Program-made: the position numbers and the translations under genes
The notes under the pieces: generated by a model
Databases searched by the model: none
Told to the model about the DNA's origin: nothing
Seen by the model: only the letters and a program-made list of their open reading frames with translations
Source of the DNA: Antedon bifida
Taxonomy: Eukaryota; Echinodermata; Crinoidea; Comatulida; Antedonidae
Length of the DNA: 64,000 nucleotides
Direction: 5' to 3'
Assembly (NCBI GenBank): GCA_963402885.1
Contig: OY727096.1
Span: 32,345,820-32,409,819, forward strand
Part shown: one piece after another, positions 25,691 to 37,671 of the stretch
Layout of the letters: the number at the start of each line of letters is the position of its first letter
Position numbering within the stretch: position 1 is the first letter of the stretch

Positions 25691-25739
25691 ATTATTGTAA
25701 ACAATAGTGAAGGACAGAAATCACGTGGATAATACGTGG

Positions 25740-28140
25740 GCACGTTTTATTATTTAAATGTGTTTCTTTACTTATCTACTGTAGTATTACTGTATCTAAT
25801 AATTTAGCCACAATAAGGTTTTTTAGTAAAAAAATATCCTAGGCCTAGCTAGGTCCGCTTGGCTAGCAGGTGGTGAGTTGACACCCCCCACCCGTGTATC
25901 GTATTTTTCAAAATACTAAACATGCTCGCCTGTTGAATATAGCTTCCATGGTGTTTCTCAGATTCAGAGTCACGTCATTTTATACCATTCGTCCTTGAAT
26001 TTTAAACACAAAGCCGAGGCATCAATCCCCTGTTATTGTTAATTTATGAGCATGATCCTGCATGGAGGAATTATTTTCCCTTCATGCCGTGATGAGTAGT
26101 AAAAAAGCCATTATAGTTTTGTTATAGGCCTACAGTAATAATCCCATTGAATAATTTATTGAAATAAATACATTTCACCTGCTTTTCGCGCGCATTTTAT
26201 CGCGCCTTCGTAATAGCCTTGGATTTTTCCCGGGTATGAAGATAACAAAACAATGCGATTCGTTTTACAGTTCGTAGGAGGCCTATTAGTGTCTTTCTAA
26301 TAATTGGTGGGGCATTTGTTTTTTTTCGCGTTTTCTTTTCTTTCTAGTTTTCTAGATCTAGACCCGTTTTGAATATTTTTTTTGTGTATGATGCCTTATT
26401 TTTATTATAATTAGACCGGTAATTATTGTATTTAAATTGTAGGGCTATGTAAACATTATTTTATTATTATCTGTTCACATAGTAAATACATAGATTATCC
26501 AACAGAGAAAACAAACTCTATATAACAAAGTTTATGGACGAATATTAAACTCATCAGACTTTTGTTACGCATGGATGAGTTCAACTTGGTGGCGGTATAC
26601 CAAAGAACTTACAACACGTTCTTTGGGTATATCCAGTCTGCAACTCTTTATCGTGTTTTTTGTACAAAGGCAATCGAACAAGCCTTATTAGAGGTGATGG
26701 TGATCTATATATTTCTACAAAATAAATAATACAAATACATAATGTAAAATAATGGCCTATGAAGTAGGTTTATAAAAGGTCCAAACAACTTTATATTTCT
26801 ATTCATAAATATACAGTACACAAAATTATGTGTGTACTATTATGGTGAAAATATGAATTTAAAAAGATAATGTACTGATACTTATAATAAAATAATAATC
26901 TCTTAAATACTCATAAAAAAGACAGCAAGTAGTTACCACATTTAAATACATGTACAAAAATAGGAACATGATCGTACTCTATTTCGGTTTGCAATAAAAG
27001 GTCCTAAACTTACAGACATGTAACTATTTTTAAATAAGTATAACCTCATTGTAAAGTTACTGTCACATAAGGCCATAGGAAATAGGCCATAGGCCTACTC
27101 TGTATTCACTAACAACAATTATTGGTTAATTGACCAAAATACAGCAGCACCAACATTTTAAAGTGCTTTCACAAGAACATTATTTTCACTGGCCTAAACA
27201 TAAATAAATAAAATTGGCCACATTTTCCATGTATTTCTGGTTATTTACAATACAATTTGTCAGTTTCTTTTTAAAAAGTACTATTGCACTTCAAGATATT
27301 GTACGCTGTATTTTATATAAATTATTCGGCATGTGAGTTTTTTTGGATTTGCATATCTTTCCCATATCCATTCAGATGATTTTTATTTAGTTGGAAATAA
27401 AATTTATTTATGAATAAAGAAATATGTAATTATACTGTAGAACTCGTTTAAATTACTGTACATGCTTGTACGCCAGTACTATAAATTATTATATCACACA
27501 ACTTAAACATACCATGAAAGCCCAGTGGTGTAATGTCTCCTCAGAGGCTTAGTTGGGAAAACCGTTACCCTATTATTTCCTCTCGTCATATTCATGATCG
27601 GACACTTCACTTATATTAAACCCTTGACAATTTCCTACCATTTATACACATTATATAAATATATTTTACAAAAATAACTATATTTAATAATATTTCTTAT
27701 AAAATAGAATTCTTTGTATTTCATAAAGGTGTGTCAAAAGTATTGCATCAACAAGATAAGAATGTTTACATGTATAGTTAGCATAACTAAGTATTAGAAT
27801 GTATAAGAATCTGTGTAATTTTATTCCTTACATTAATTAGTCACTCTGTAATATCCAAAAGTGTAATATTTTGATTGCAGTCAATACAACATCAAAGTAC
27901 AGGTATCTCCATACAATTAATTCTTTTAAAAAACATTAAAATCATACTTCTTTTCTGAGGCATATGAAATTGATGGATAAATAAAAAAAATCAGATTCTA
28001 AATCAGCTACAGTATGTGGTTGCTAGCGCCTTGAGCACTTTTAGAGGATATGTGCGCTATACAAGTTATTAATTTTAATAATATTTACCCATTATTCCTA
28101 CAATCGTTCTGAGATCATTGAAAGTATGTTATAACAATGC
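25740..28140. other. gene-free region between SLC25A38 and SLC22
   Basis: No coding exon was found on either strand. A CpG-richer patch at about 26185-26240 (TTTTCGCGCGCATTTTATCG) could be a promoter. A hairpin near 26593-26630 pairs GGTATACCAAAGAAC with GTTCTTTGGGTATATCC. The rest is AT-rich and probably includes the SLC22 3'UTR at its right end. Confidence 0.4.
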
Positions 28141-28329
28141 CTTACATTTGGTGCTGAAGCAGCCTAGAAATTGTAGTGCTAGCATGTTTGTTTATTTTAA
28201 ATGACGTGCCATCCTTTGGTGCGTTCATTAGAAAATCTGTTTTTAGTTTTAAAATTCGTGTGAACGCAACTAGTAATTCTTTGATCATGGCTATTATTCG
28301 CCAGGTTCTTAATGTGTCAAGAATGCACA

Positions 28330-28472
28330 TACAGTGGAATGCCTTGTTGCATTGACTTTATATATATAATAATATATGTATTTTTTTGTTTTTGTACTAT
28401 TAGTTCTTGTTTTGCTCTGGATATATTATGTCGTCATGGTATTCCGAAATAAAAAGATGAATGAATGAATTA
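28330..28472 (+). mobile_element. probable LINE 3' end with (ATGA)n tail
   Basis: A T-rich 3'UTR-like stretch ends in TCCGAAATAAAAAGATGAATGAATGAA. The word TTCCGAAATAAA also ends the element at about 62998, so the two share a 3' end. Confidence 0.5.
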
Positions 28473-28678
28473 CAGTAGTTTCTTTGTCTACTAAGAGGGA
28501 GCTTTCAATTTATGACGATTTATGACATAGAGGTCAAAAGTTAGGTCATGTTAATTCATTGTACATTATGGGAAGTTGTGTGTGCATGTGTGCGTGCTAC
28601 AGTACCTTATTCTATTCTTTTTGGTTTCTTTGGTCCAGGTGACGACTGGCGATACACCAATACATAGTAAGCATAACC

Positions 28679-31600
28679 CTAATCATTTTGTGCGTTACTT
28701 CGTTGAAACAGGATTTCAACTTCATCATCAACGTAATCATATACATGAACAGACTTCATTTCAATACCGTTCATCATTCCATTTGTTTTACCTTCACCAC
28801 GAATTTCCCACATGTGTCCTAAATCATTACTATTACTCCGGCGATTATGTAGAGTTATGTTTTCTCCTAGTCTGCCATCGTCAATAGAGGTCGCTTGTCC
28901 TTCTAATAACCCTGTACCAATATCCCAATCCATATCTCCACTAGTCCCATCGCTAAATATTTGCGCGTCTTCATCATCAGAGTCTTGCGCTACTAACTTG
29001 TATGGCACGCCCTCAATCTCATTGATGGTCTCTGGTAAAGGTTTGTTTAATGTCTCCGGGAGAAAGAAGTTTGCAACACCCGTTACGAAGCATGAAACTC
29101 CGTATATGACATACATTGGAGTGTTACCCTAAACAAAAATTAAAATATAACTTATTAGTTCAATTTGGATGGCACAAAAATAATTTTGTTAAAACTTTAA
29201 TTTAAATGATTTGGATGGAGAATGGTTGGTCCTATTTTCAAATTTGGTAATCTGTAGTATACATAGTAATGCATTAATATTGGTTGATTCCATTTTAAAA
29301 TGGGTGATATTTATAGTCTATACAGAATGCATTAATATTGATTCCATTTTTAGCTCAATGTAGTAATGTAATGTAATGCATCAATATTTGTCGATTCCGT
29401 TTTAAAGATGGAAAATAAATGTAAATAAATATAATAGTGTCTTGGTATTGGTTGATTCCATTTTCAAGATAGGTGATATACTTACCATTGTATCAAGTTG
29501 AGGAGCAATTATTCCACCAATCCTAGCAAACATTGAACATATACCCATCCCACTATTTCTGAAAAAGAAGTTTGGAATAACTTACAAAAAAGGTTGGAAA
29601 AGTGAATGAAAAAAAGCTGCTTTTGCTCAATTCGTGCACTCATTACTAAAAAATGGAATTACCTAACAACTGTTGGTATCAACTCCACAGAATAAACATA
29701 AATGCCGGTAAATGCGCTAGATATACCAAACTTGCCAATCATTGCCAGTAGTGTGCGTGCTAAAGCAGTCTTACTATTACCATCTGTAAAATTTAATAAA
29801 AAACAGTTAATTCAAGTAACTTAAGAAATAGGATTCCCTGAAAAAAGGACAATATTAATAATTTGTGTTGGAATACAGCTAACTCTGTCAACACCAATTA
29901 AAATTTCAGTCTGTACTTACCGTTAGGCTGTATGACCAACAAGCCAACACAACCGACTCCACCAAGGAAATATGAAACTAACATACATGGCTTACGACCA
30001 AAACTGTTAAAAAAGAAACATTTTTTGAAAAAGTTAAACAAAGATAACAGTTGCATTGAGCATTGCAACTTCGGGCCTGTTCAGACCTACAGAGTTAAGC
30101 TTTCGTATTGTACGCGGGTACAACTCCATAGGTCTGAACCAGGAAAAGATTAGCCACCTCGTACGACACTGATCTTTCTTAAAATTTGGTTGTAAACATG
30201 ATAAAACCAAGTAAACATGATATTCCTTTTTGTCAGCAAAATTAATGGCTTACCATCGCATAAACACATAGGCAAAGAGGTTAGCTGGAATTTCAATTAG
30301 ACCGGAGAGAGCAAAGCTGACATAGGGACTACCTCCTAATGTAGCTGATGACAATGACAAGCCATAGTATACTAAACTGCAAGTGAACCTATGGATAAAA
30401 AATATTGTAAAACCATTGTTAAGTTACTGTTAAGGCTTAAGAAGTCTTAATATCAATGTAGATCAAAGTAGGTAGGTATACAGGTTGTAACATTAACAAG
30501 CAAAAAATATATCCTGAAACCTCAAAAAGAAGCCTATATCGAAAAGAAGCTTTCTATTTGGCTTTCAAAAATCTCGAAAAGAACTTCATCTTGAAATTAC
30601 TGGGCTTCTTTTAAGGAGAGTATGGGCTTACTTAGAGCTATAATACTGAATGTCAATGGAATAGAAATAAGCAATAAAACACCTAGCTAGTTGAGAAAGA
30701 AGCCATCTCAAAAAGAAGCCTACTCAAATAGTCTTACAAAAAGAGGCCCAATGGCTTTATTAGGTTTATGGTACTTTAGTTATCATAAACAAGGTTGATT
30801 ACAATGAGAATAGTGTTTATGAATATTAATGTGGATACTGTTTAAGTAAAAATATCAAATTTATACCAATTTATCCATTGTATTACATTCCTCTTGCGCA
30901 TGACCTTTGTCCTGACGAGGTCAACATATGTATATTTCTTTTCTTTTGTCAATGGTGTAACCTGCTTTAATGCTATCAATGATCTCTCTATTTTTTTACC
31001 ATTCCTCTTTCCAATTTGATATAGAATATTTTCTGCTTGAGTAACTTTACCATTTGATGCCAGCCATCGTGGTGATTCAGGGAGAATTCTAAAATATATA
31101 TATATCAGTTTGAGTTTCAATAAAATACTTAATAGTTTAATAATAATAGTGTCTCTCACTTTCCATTAGCTTTGGTAAAGATTCATTTATATATACATTT
31201 TCTTTATATCCATATTCAAGAATTCTCTTTTTAATAACCATTTATTTTGCTATACGTTTTAAACCCATATTCAAAAATTCTCTTTTTAATAACCATTTAT
31301 TTTGCTATACATTTTATATCCATATTCAAGAACTCTCTTTTTTAATGAACATTTATTACTTACATTATATTACACAGAGTAAACAAGACAGGCGATATGG
31401 AAACCACACTTAACAAACGCCAATCATATATTAAATATGCACAAAAGCCATACACCTAGAAATAGAAAAAAAAGTGATTATTTATAGAAATTTTTCATCA
31501 TCATCAGTTTTTTTTATTCAACTTCATATATTTTGAGTACCGTACTTTTGCGGTGTAATACTCTCCTCCAAAATTGGATGTCTCGCGTCAGTATGGTATT

Positions 31601-33445
31601 ATACTTTATATAACACAAACCAGTAGGCCTATTATAAAGCATTTTGGGACACTATTCTAGAAGAGGTATCAATTAAACCTCTCAAATGTATTATTCAAGG
31701 AATTGATTTTGTTTATTCAAATTTTAAATTTAAATAATACCAGCAACATATTCAACATCTCTTATCATTATTGCTATTATTTATTAATTGCCGCAAACAG
31801 ATTTTCAATTCAATTCTATTTGTTTCTCCACACTAGATAATATACAAATAACAAAATGTGTAGAAGAAGGACTTAAGTTTAGTAAGAACTTAATTTTATT
31901 GAGTGCTGGATGTGGTTAAGCAAGACTTATCACATGGTTTTGAAATCAATTGCTTATAACAAAGAACACTTACTGCAAACCCTACGGAAAATGTTGAACT
32001 AAAAAGAAACCCAAGAAATTCTCTGCGATTTGAACTAATCATTTCAGTAAGCAACACATAGGATACCAAGCCTGCTCCTCCTCCTAAAAAACCACACAAG
32101 AATCTACAAAAGGAAAAACCACTTACGTTAAATTGTTTTGCCTCAGCTAGTATGAAACTGTTTTATATGTCGCAATTTTTTTACAATAAGCACAGTAAAA
32201 TTCTACAATAAAAACCACAGTAAAATTCAACAATAAAAAGCACAGTAAAATTCTACAATAAAATAAGTAAAATCTACAATAACCACAGTAAAATTCTACA
32301 ATAATGACACTAAAATTCTACAATAAAAACAGTAAAATTTTACAATAAGCACAATACAATTCAACGATAAGCCCTGCTTTGTGAAAAACATACCGTATTA
32401 TTAAAAGTTGCCAAACACTTTGAACTGCTGCTATAGAAAATGAGCTTATAATCCATAAAACTATTCCAACTGACATGACCTTATGCCTGCCAATTCTGTC
32501 TGCAAGCGCCCCCATTATCAACACACCGACAAAAATACCAAGAAAAAATACAGACATAGAATACTCGACATATAACTTCCTGTCACAGACAAGATTCAGC
32601 TAGAAGATAAAACAATGTATACAGAACATTTGGAGTAGATTCAGATTCAGTCCAATCACAGACATATATAAACATGGATATAAAACCACTACTGTGTGCA
32701 TTTGTTTGGTTTTACTGTCAACTGGAAATTTTAGCAGTAGTAAAAATATGAGCTTGTTATATATTAAATTATGAATTATTGATAAACCAGACACAAAATT
32801 CTATTTTTTTCTTCTTATAATTAGAATTACAAGATTGAGCTATTTCGTGTCCATGGATAATAATAATAATTTTATTCAGTTGTTACAAAAAATAATAACC
32901 AGTGAGTGAGAATAGGCTAACTAAAGCCCAATCTGCTTCTGCACTCACTCCAATAAACGAACTGTTTTAAAAAACATGAAATAGTGTTTTGTCAGAGCAG
33001 TCTTAGTGAACCATTATAAAAAAATATTAGTGGGCATGCTTAACTTTCGACATTTTTTTACTCACAGACACTACCCATATCAATATTTTTTTCTGAATTA
33101 TTTCTAGGTGGGTTAAGAGTATAGTATATATATATATAGTTTTAAGTACCTGAGTATAACTATACTATTCATAAAACAATAGATATTATAGTTGAAACTT
33201 ACGTCAGCAACCAGTGATGAAAACTCAGTGAGGTTGTAAACATATTGACTACAGGGTGGGTTCAATTTACACACTTCACTCGCATTTTCCAAACCATCAC
33301 AAGTAAACGCGGGTTCACGAGCTGTAAAAACAGGGTTGAATGTCACTGCAGAACCCCATATAGTCAACGAACATGCAAGAAATGTGTATATCCATTGAGC
33401 TTTGCCAAAACTTCCAATTTTCTCCAGAACGCCATCAAAATCCAT
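28679..33445 (-). CDS. SLC22-family organic cation/anion transporter
   Basis: Ten exons on minus: 33445-33203, 32599-32394, 32103-31974, 31455-31364, 31088-30867, 30388-30254, 30003-29921, 29783-29663, 29558-29486 and 29128-28679. They give 1755 bases (584 aa plus TAG), and all phases close. SLC22 proteins are 12-helix major-facilitator transporters in the plasma membrane. Landmarks: [20 protein letters not shown] at the N-terminus and a large extracellular loop with two N-glycosylation sites (NAS, NLT) and paired cysteines. Then come LNLVCDRK, the MFS motif [22 protein letters not shown], the second motif [18 protein letters not shown] and [26 protein letters not shown] precedes a long, acidic cytoplasmic tail of about 100 residues, longer than usual. 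Closest named group is probably the ORCT/OCT-like SLC22 set; the exact orthologue and substrate cannot be told. Confidence 0.93.
30072..30147. mobile_element. tiny MITE with 21-bp inverted ends in SLC22 intron 6
   Basis: CCTGTTCAGACCTACAGAGTT at the left and its near-reverse-complement AACTCCATAGGTCTGAACC at the right enclose about 30 bases. Size and structure fit a minimal inverted-repeat element. Confidence 0.65.
30510..30760. repeat. eroded CTCGAAAAGAAGCC-type repeat in SLC22 intron 5
   Basis: Several words such as CGAAAAGAAG, CTCAAAAAGAAGCC and GGGCTTCTTTT occur on both strands. The same family, better preserved, is at 45542-45721 and 57157-57336. Confidence 0.55.
31180..31350. repeat. 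about 62-bp tandem repeat in SLC22 intron 4
   Basis: Two and a half copies of a unit containing CCATATTCAAGAATTCTC and AACCATTTATTTTGCTATAC are seen, with few mismatches. Confidence 0.8.
32185..32360. repeat. short AT-rich tandem repeat in SLC22 intron 2
   Basis: About eight imperfect copies of CACAGTAAAATTCTACAATA with variable spacers lie just downstream of exon 2 of the SLC22 gene. Confidence 0.85.
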
Positions 33446-34357
33446 TCTGCAAATTTAGTTAGTGCTGCAGGAACATTGATTTCTTACAGCTAACTAGGTT
33501 TAGGCTAAATTTCAATTTAAAGAATTTAATCAATGTATTGCATTTATTATAAGTAAGTTTAGCCTAGTCTAGTTTTGATGTTTGAACATTTCAGCCACCA
33601 GTCATTTTGGCTGTTGGTTAATATGAATGCCTAAATTTATTTATTGCTCACCATTCAACAGCCCTTTTTTGGGTAAATGAATGTACGGCGGCAAAATGAA
33701 CAGAGGTCTCTCTATACTAGTATAGCCAAGATAGGGTCAGGCTCCTATCTACTACTACGTGACTAGGCCTATCCCACCTAGGCTAGCTAGAGTACTATAA
33801 TTAATTAGTATTTATATAATTAATACTAACTAAGTATATAAATAGATATATGCCTATCCTAGGTATAGATGCTTCTCTAACTAGCTAGGCCTAGGCCTCC
33901 ATCCTACATTAGGCCCAGCCTAGTTAGGGGGGCGGATGTACAAAAGCACGCCCGACCTTTTAGCCTAGGCCTAGCTACTAAAAAGAAGGTAGGCCTAGCC
34001 TAGGTAGGAGGCCGGCTAGCCTATTTAAGTATTAATAGGCCTTACTTATAGGGCTTCTAACTGATGTTACTAGCCTTGGCTAGGCCTATTGGTATACTAT
34101 TAGCTATTGGTTCGACGTTGTAAAAAGCGAATACAAACCCATTAATTAAAACTGCCGTGTTGTGTGTGTATGTACTAGGCCTATACGTGTAGCGTATACA
34201 AAAAGTAAAAGTGCAGAATCTCTTTTCTTATATTTTTTCTTTTACACTACACACTACTACGAAGCCCTAGAGGGGACATGATAATAATAAAAAAAAAATT
34301 ATATCACGTACGTACATGTTATTTAATACGTACGTGTTAATATTACGTACGTACGTA
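33446..34357. promoter_or_regulatory. SLC22 5' flank with AGGCCTAG-rich patch
   Basis: This is the region upstream of the SLC22 start codon. From about 33740 to 34100 it is dominated by TAGGCCTA/CTAGCC words as in CEP20 intron 1. Repeated CGTACGTACGT words occur near 34310-34357. No further gene is seen, and promoter elements cannot be singled out. Confidence 0.45.
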
Positions 34358-34520
34358 AAGCTTGGTTCCCACTAGAACGCAACGCAAGCGTTTTAACCAA
34401 TGACAAGCGAAGTTATAGACAGTTAGCAATCACAAGCGAATAAGCCATCGCTTGTGATTGGTCAATTCACTTACGTTGCGTTACGTCCTTGCGTTGCGTC
34501 GCTAGTGGGAACCACGCTTT
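34358..34520. mobile_element. MITE (family 3) with ends AAAGCTTGGTTCCCACTAG
   Basis: The left end AAAGCTTGGTTCCCACTAG and GAACGCAACGCAAG face the right end GTTGCGTCGCTAGTGGGAAC/CACGCTTT, an inverted repeat of about 33 bp with few mismatches. The inner arms also pair (ACAAGCGAA with TCGCTTGTGATTGG). No transposase is encoded. Confidence 0.85.
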
Positions 34521-36031
34521 AGTTGTTATGTTAGTGCATAGAGGCAGTCTGATAGAGGTATATAAAAATATACCTCTATACTATGGTTTGTGGAACCTGG
34601 CAGTGTTTTTTTTTGGTGGTATTTTTCTGATGAATCTTGATTATGTAATTGAAAAAACTGCAACTGGAGTATCACTCAATGTGAATCTATATAGTTCCAT
34701 AGTTATACCTTATAACCTGCCTAAAAAAGATCATGGAGATAATATACCTTGAGCGGATGTAATAGAGATTTAATCCGTCACTAGTTTTGATTCAAATTGG
34801 CCATGTTCAGGCAAGCAGCTAAATAAAACAGTAATTCATTAAAAAAGACTGAAAGTGAAACAAACAATATCATAGTACAGTAGTAATTTAAAGCTCAGGG
34901 TACAGGCATGAATTTTAAAGATAATATCTGGTTAATTGTACATAAATAAAATATTTGTAACAGAAATCAAGACAAAAAAACATGTATTTCCCTTAATATG
35001 GTCAAATACAAAATTTGGCAAAATTCTGCCATAAAAACCAGGAAGACTTTTTTTCAGTAGTTAGGTAGTTTAACCTGATGTAATAACATGTCTGGTGACT
35101 CCCTAGAAGGTGAAAAAATATGGTGGATATATGGTGGATAGTTTTTGCTGTAGCATGAAAATAAAAATCTGAAGTTGAATAAAAAATACCAGAAATGTAA
35201 TATTAAAGTTATATTACCTATATTTAGTCATCTGATAACATTTTTTACCATACCGTTTATTTTTCATACCTTTTTAAAATGCCTCTCTATTTACAAAATT
35301 TGTGTACAAAAGAATAGAGATTTCTCTGTGTAATTTGAACTATCCCCCCACTGATAAGAAAGTGCTTATTTTCAACAAGCTCGTGTAACACAAATAAAAT
35401 CCCAAAAATTATGAAACATAGGGGAAACTATAGATCGATAATTATTGGAATGTATGATCAATAGAATTTTTTTGCCCGCACCTGGCCTTTAAAATAACAT
35501 AAAAAATTATAATGATCACAACCCAACTGAATTGCTGACAAAAATATAGGCTTTTCAGTTCAAAAGAAAATACAAGAAATAAGCAGCCTGAAATAAAACT
35601 GGCATAGAAAAATAAATATCTTAGTTTAAAATTACGTCATTAAATGCACATTCATTTAAAAGGACGATTTCCAGATTAGACTAACATCAGAGATTATACA
35701 GTACCGTTTTTATAACCGAGAAACACATAAAAATATCGCAGACAAAAACATAACCTTTTTGACAGCAGTAATTATGTACATGCAATTAGTTAGCTTACAC
35801 CTGTCCCTCTGTGTAAATACCAAAGTCACCTCATGGTTACTCTAAATATTGATTTGTAGTGTAATAATGTTTATCATTTCACTACATTAACCAAGGCTAA
35901 CATGAGTAAATAGAATAGAAACAATATAATAATATACAATATTACAATTATGTAGCATTTTAAACATCAGTATGTTTTTAAACCTTTTGATTCATGCTCT
36001 GGTAGGAGTGCTTGCATTCACCTAGTTTTCT
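34521..36031. other. gene-free AT-rich stretch
   Basis: Both strands were read. No exon or recognisable element was found, and the short reading frames look like chance. Confidence 0.4.
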
Positions 36032-36340
36032 TAGAGATATATTGTCCCCTAAACATTTTTTGTTGAATATGCCATTTTAATATCAGGTCACGAAAGAGTT
36101 ATTCACTTTTACCAAAAACTGAATCGAAAAAAAAATTTACCTGAAAACAAATGTAATTTAAAGCAATGCTTAAATTGTCTCTTAAACAATGGTTTTTGGT
36201 AAAAATTAACCATTTCTTTTGTCTTAAGTGAAATACTTTTTTATTTTTTTTTGTTTTTTTTACAGAAGTGCATAACTTTATCAAAACTGCAAAATGATTT
36301 TATTAATCTTAATTTTTCGAGGACAATACATCTTTAATTG
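36032..36340. mobile_element. MITE-like element (family 2), copy 2
   Basis: The left end TAGAGATATATTGTCCCC is answered by the right end GAGGACAATACATCTTTAAT, its reverse complement with few changes. The inner part shares AGTTATTCACTTTT and CAATGGTTTTTGG-type words with the copy at 5920-6164. Confidence 0.65.
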
Positions 36341-36389
36341 ATAATATATACAGTGTTGTAATATAAATGATATTGGCACATAACAGAGG

Positions 36390-37116
36390 CTAGTAAATTC
36401 ATTCATATGGTTTCTCTCCTGTGTGTATTCTCACATGATTTTTCAAATTCAAAATAATGGTTGAACTTCTTTCCACAATGTTCACATTGATGGTGTCTCT
36501 TCTGTGTGTATTCTTAAATGTTTTTTCAGATCGTCATTCCGTTTGAATTTCTTCCCACAATGTTCACATTCATATGGTGTCTCTTCTGTGTGTACTCTCA
36601 AATGTTTTTTCAGATCTTCATTCTGGTTGAATTTCTTTCCACAATGTTCACATTCATATGGTCTCTCTCCTGTGTGTATTCTTAAATGTCTTTTCCAATT
36701 ACCACAATCATTAAACCTCTTTCCACAATGTTTACATTCATATTGTGTCTTTTGTGTGTGTATTCTCATATGATTTTTTAAATTCCCAATCTGGTTGAAC
36801 TTCTTTCCACAATGTTCACATTCATATGGTGTATCTTCTGTGTGTACTCTCAAATGTTTTTTCAAATCATTATTCTGGTTGAATTTCTTTCCACAATGTT
36901 CACATTCATATGGTGTCTCTTCTGTGTGTATTCTCAAATATTTTTTCAGATCGTCATTCCGTTTGAATTTCTTCCCACAATGTTCACATTCATATAGTGT
37001 CTCTTTTGTGTGTATTCTCAAATGTTTTTTCAGATCGCCATTCTGTTTGAATTTATTTCCACAATGTTCACATTCATATGGTTTCTCTCCTGTGTGTATT
37101 CTTAAATGTCTTTTTT
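36390..37116 (-). pseudogene. stranded 3' half of ZNF-A, cut off by a LINE insertion
   Basis: From 37113 down to about 36482 the minus strand reads C2H2 fingers in one frame ([19 protein letters not shown], then about six more 28-residue units). These should have followed the RR of ZNF-A's last finger (GNLRR). The first codons after the junction, [10 protein letters not shown], complete the interrupted finger. At about 36485 a small deletion changes the frame (HTEETPSM then stop), and one more degenerate finger follows out of frame. Without its promoter and 5' exons, this array is probably not translated. Confidence 0.8.
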
Positions 37117-37671
37117 ATTTTTTTAAATTTAATTTTGGATTTATATAGTGCTTTTCCAAGTGACCAAAGCGCTGTACAATAGAAAATACAATATATACAA
37201 CAAAACTTACAAAATACAAAAAATAGAAAATGGAATGAAAATACAAAAATATATATATATCAAAACTATGAGGGCCTATACAAAAAGTTACCGTAATATC
37301 ATAAACATTATTTAGGAAAGAGATAGGTTTTTAACATTTTCTTGAAATATTGCACATTTGGGGCTTCACGAATATAAGATGGTAAGTTATTCCACAATCT
37401 AGGACCGATGACAGAAAAACACTTATCGCCAAACGACCTCTTGGTCTTGGGGATGGCAAGACGGGTATGGTCTTGGGTAGATCGAAGTCCATGCCGACCA
37501 GAATGGTGTTTGTTTATAAGGTCCTGTAAATAACCAGGTGCTGAGCCATACAGACAGTTGTACACATGCACTAAGATCCTGAATTCAATCCTCTGCTGGA
37601 CAGGCAACCAATGCAGCTCCCCAATGAGAGGAGACGCAGTGGTGCGCAGTGGTGCGCAGTGGTGCGCTTGT
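37117..37671 (-). mobile_element. 5'-truncated LINE (CR1/L2-like) inserted in ZNF-A
   Basis: On minus, 37665-37308 encodes the typical C-terminal end of a non-LTR ORF2: [20 protein letters not shown], then [13 protein letters not shown] and LKTYLFPK, stop. Next comes a 3'UTR ending in AGCGCTTTGGTCACTTGGAA and TATATAAATCC, the common 3' end of CR1/L2-type elements. TGTCTT flanks both ends (about 37108-37113 and 37668-37673), a short possible target duplication. Three copies of GTGCGCAGTG lie near the 5' truncation point. Confidence 0.85.

Noticed and set aside
25460-25732. 90-codon plus-strand frame across the CArG array
   Set aside because: No splice or homology support; its repeated MARES/NMAR part is the translation of the 20-bp repeat.
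34489-34752. 87-codon frame starting in the family 3 MITE
   Set aside because: It begins inside the MITE inverted repeat and resembles nothing; chance frame.
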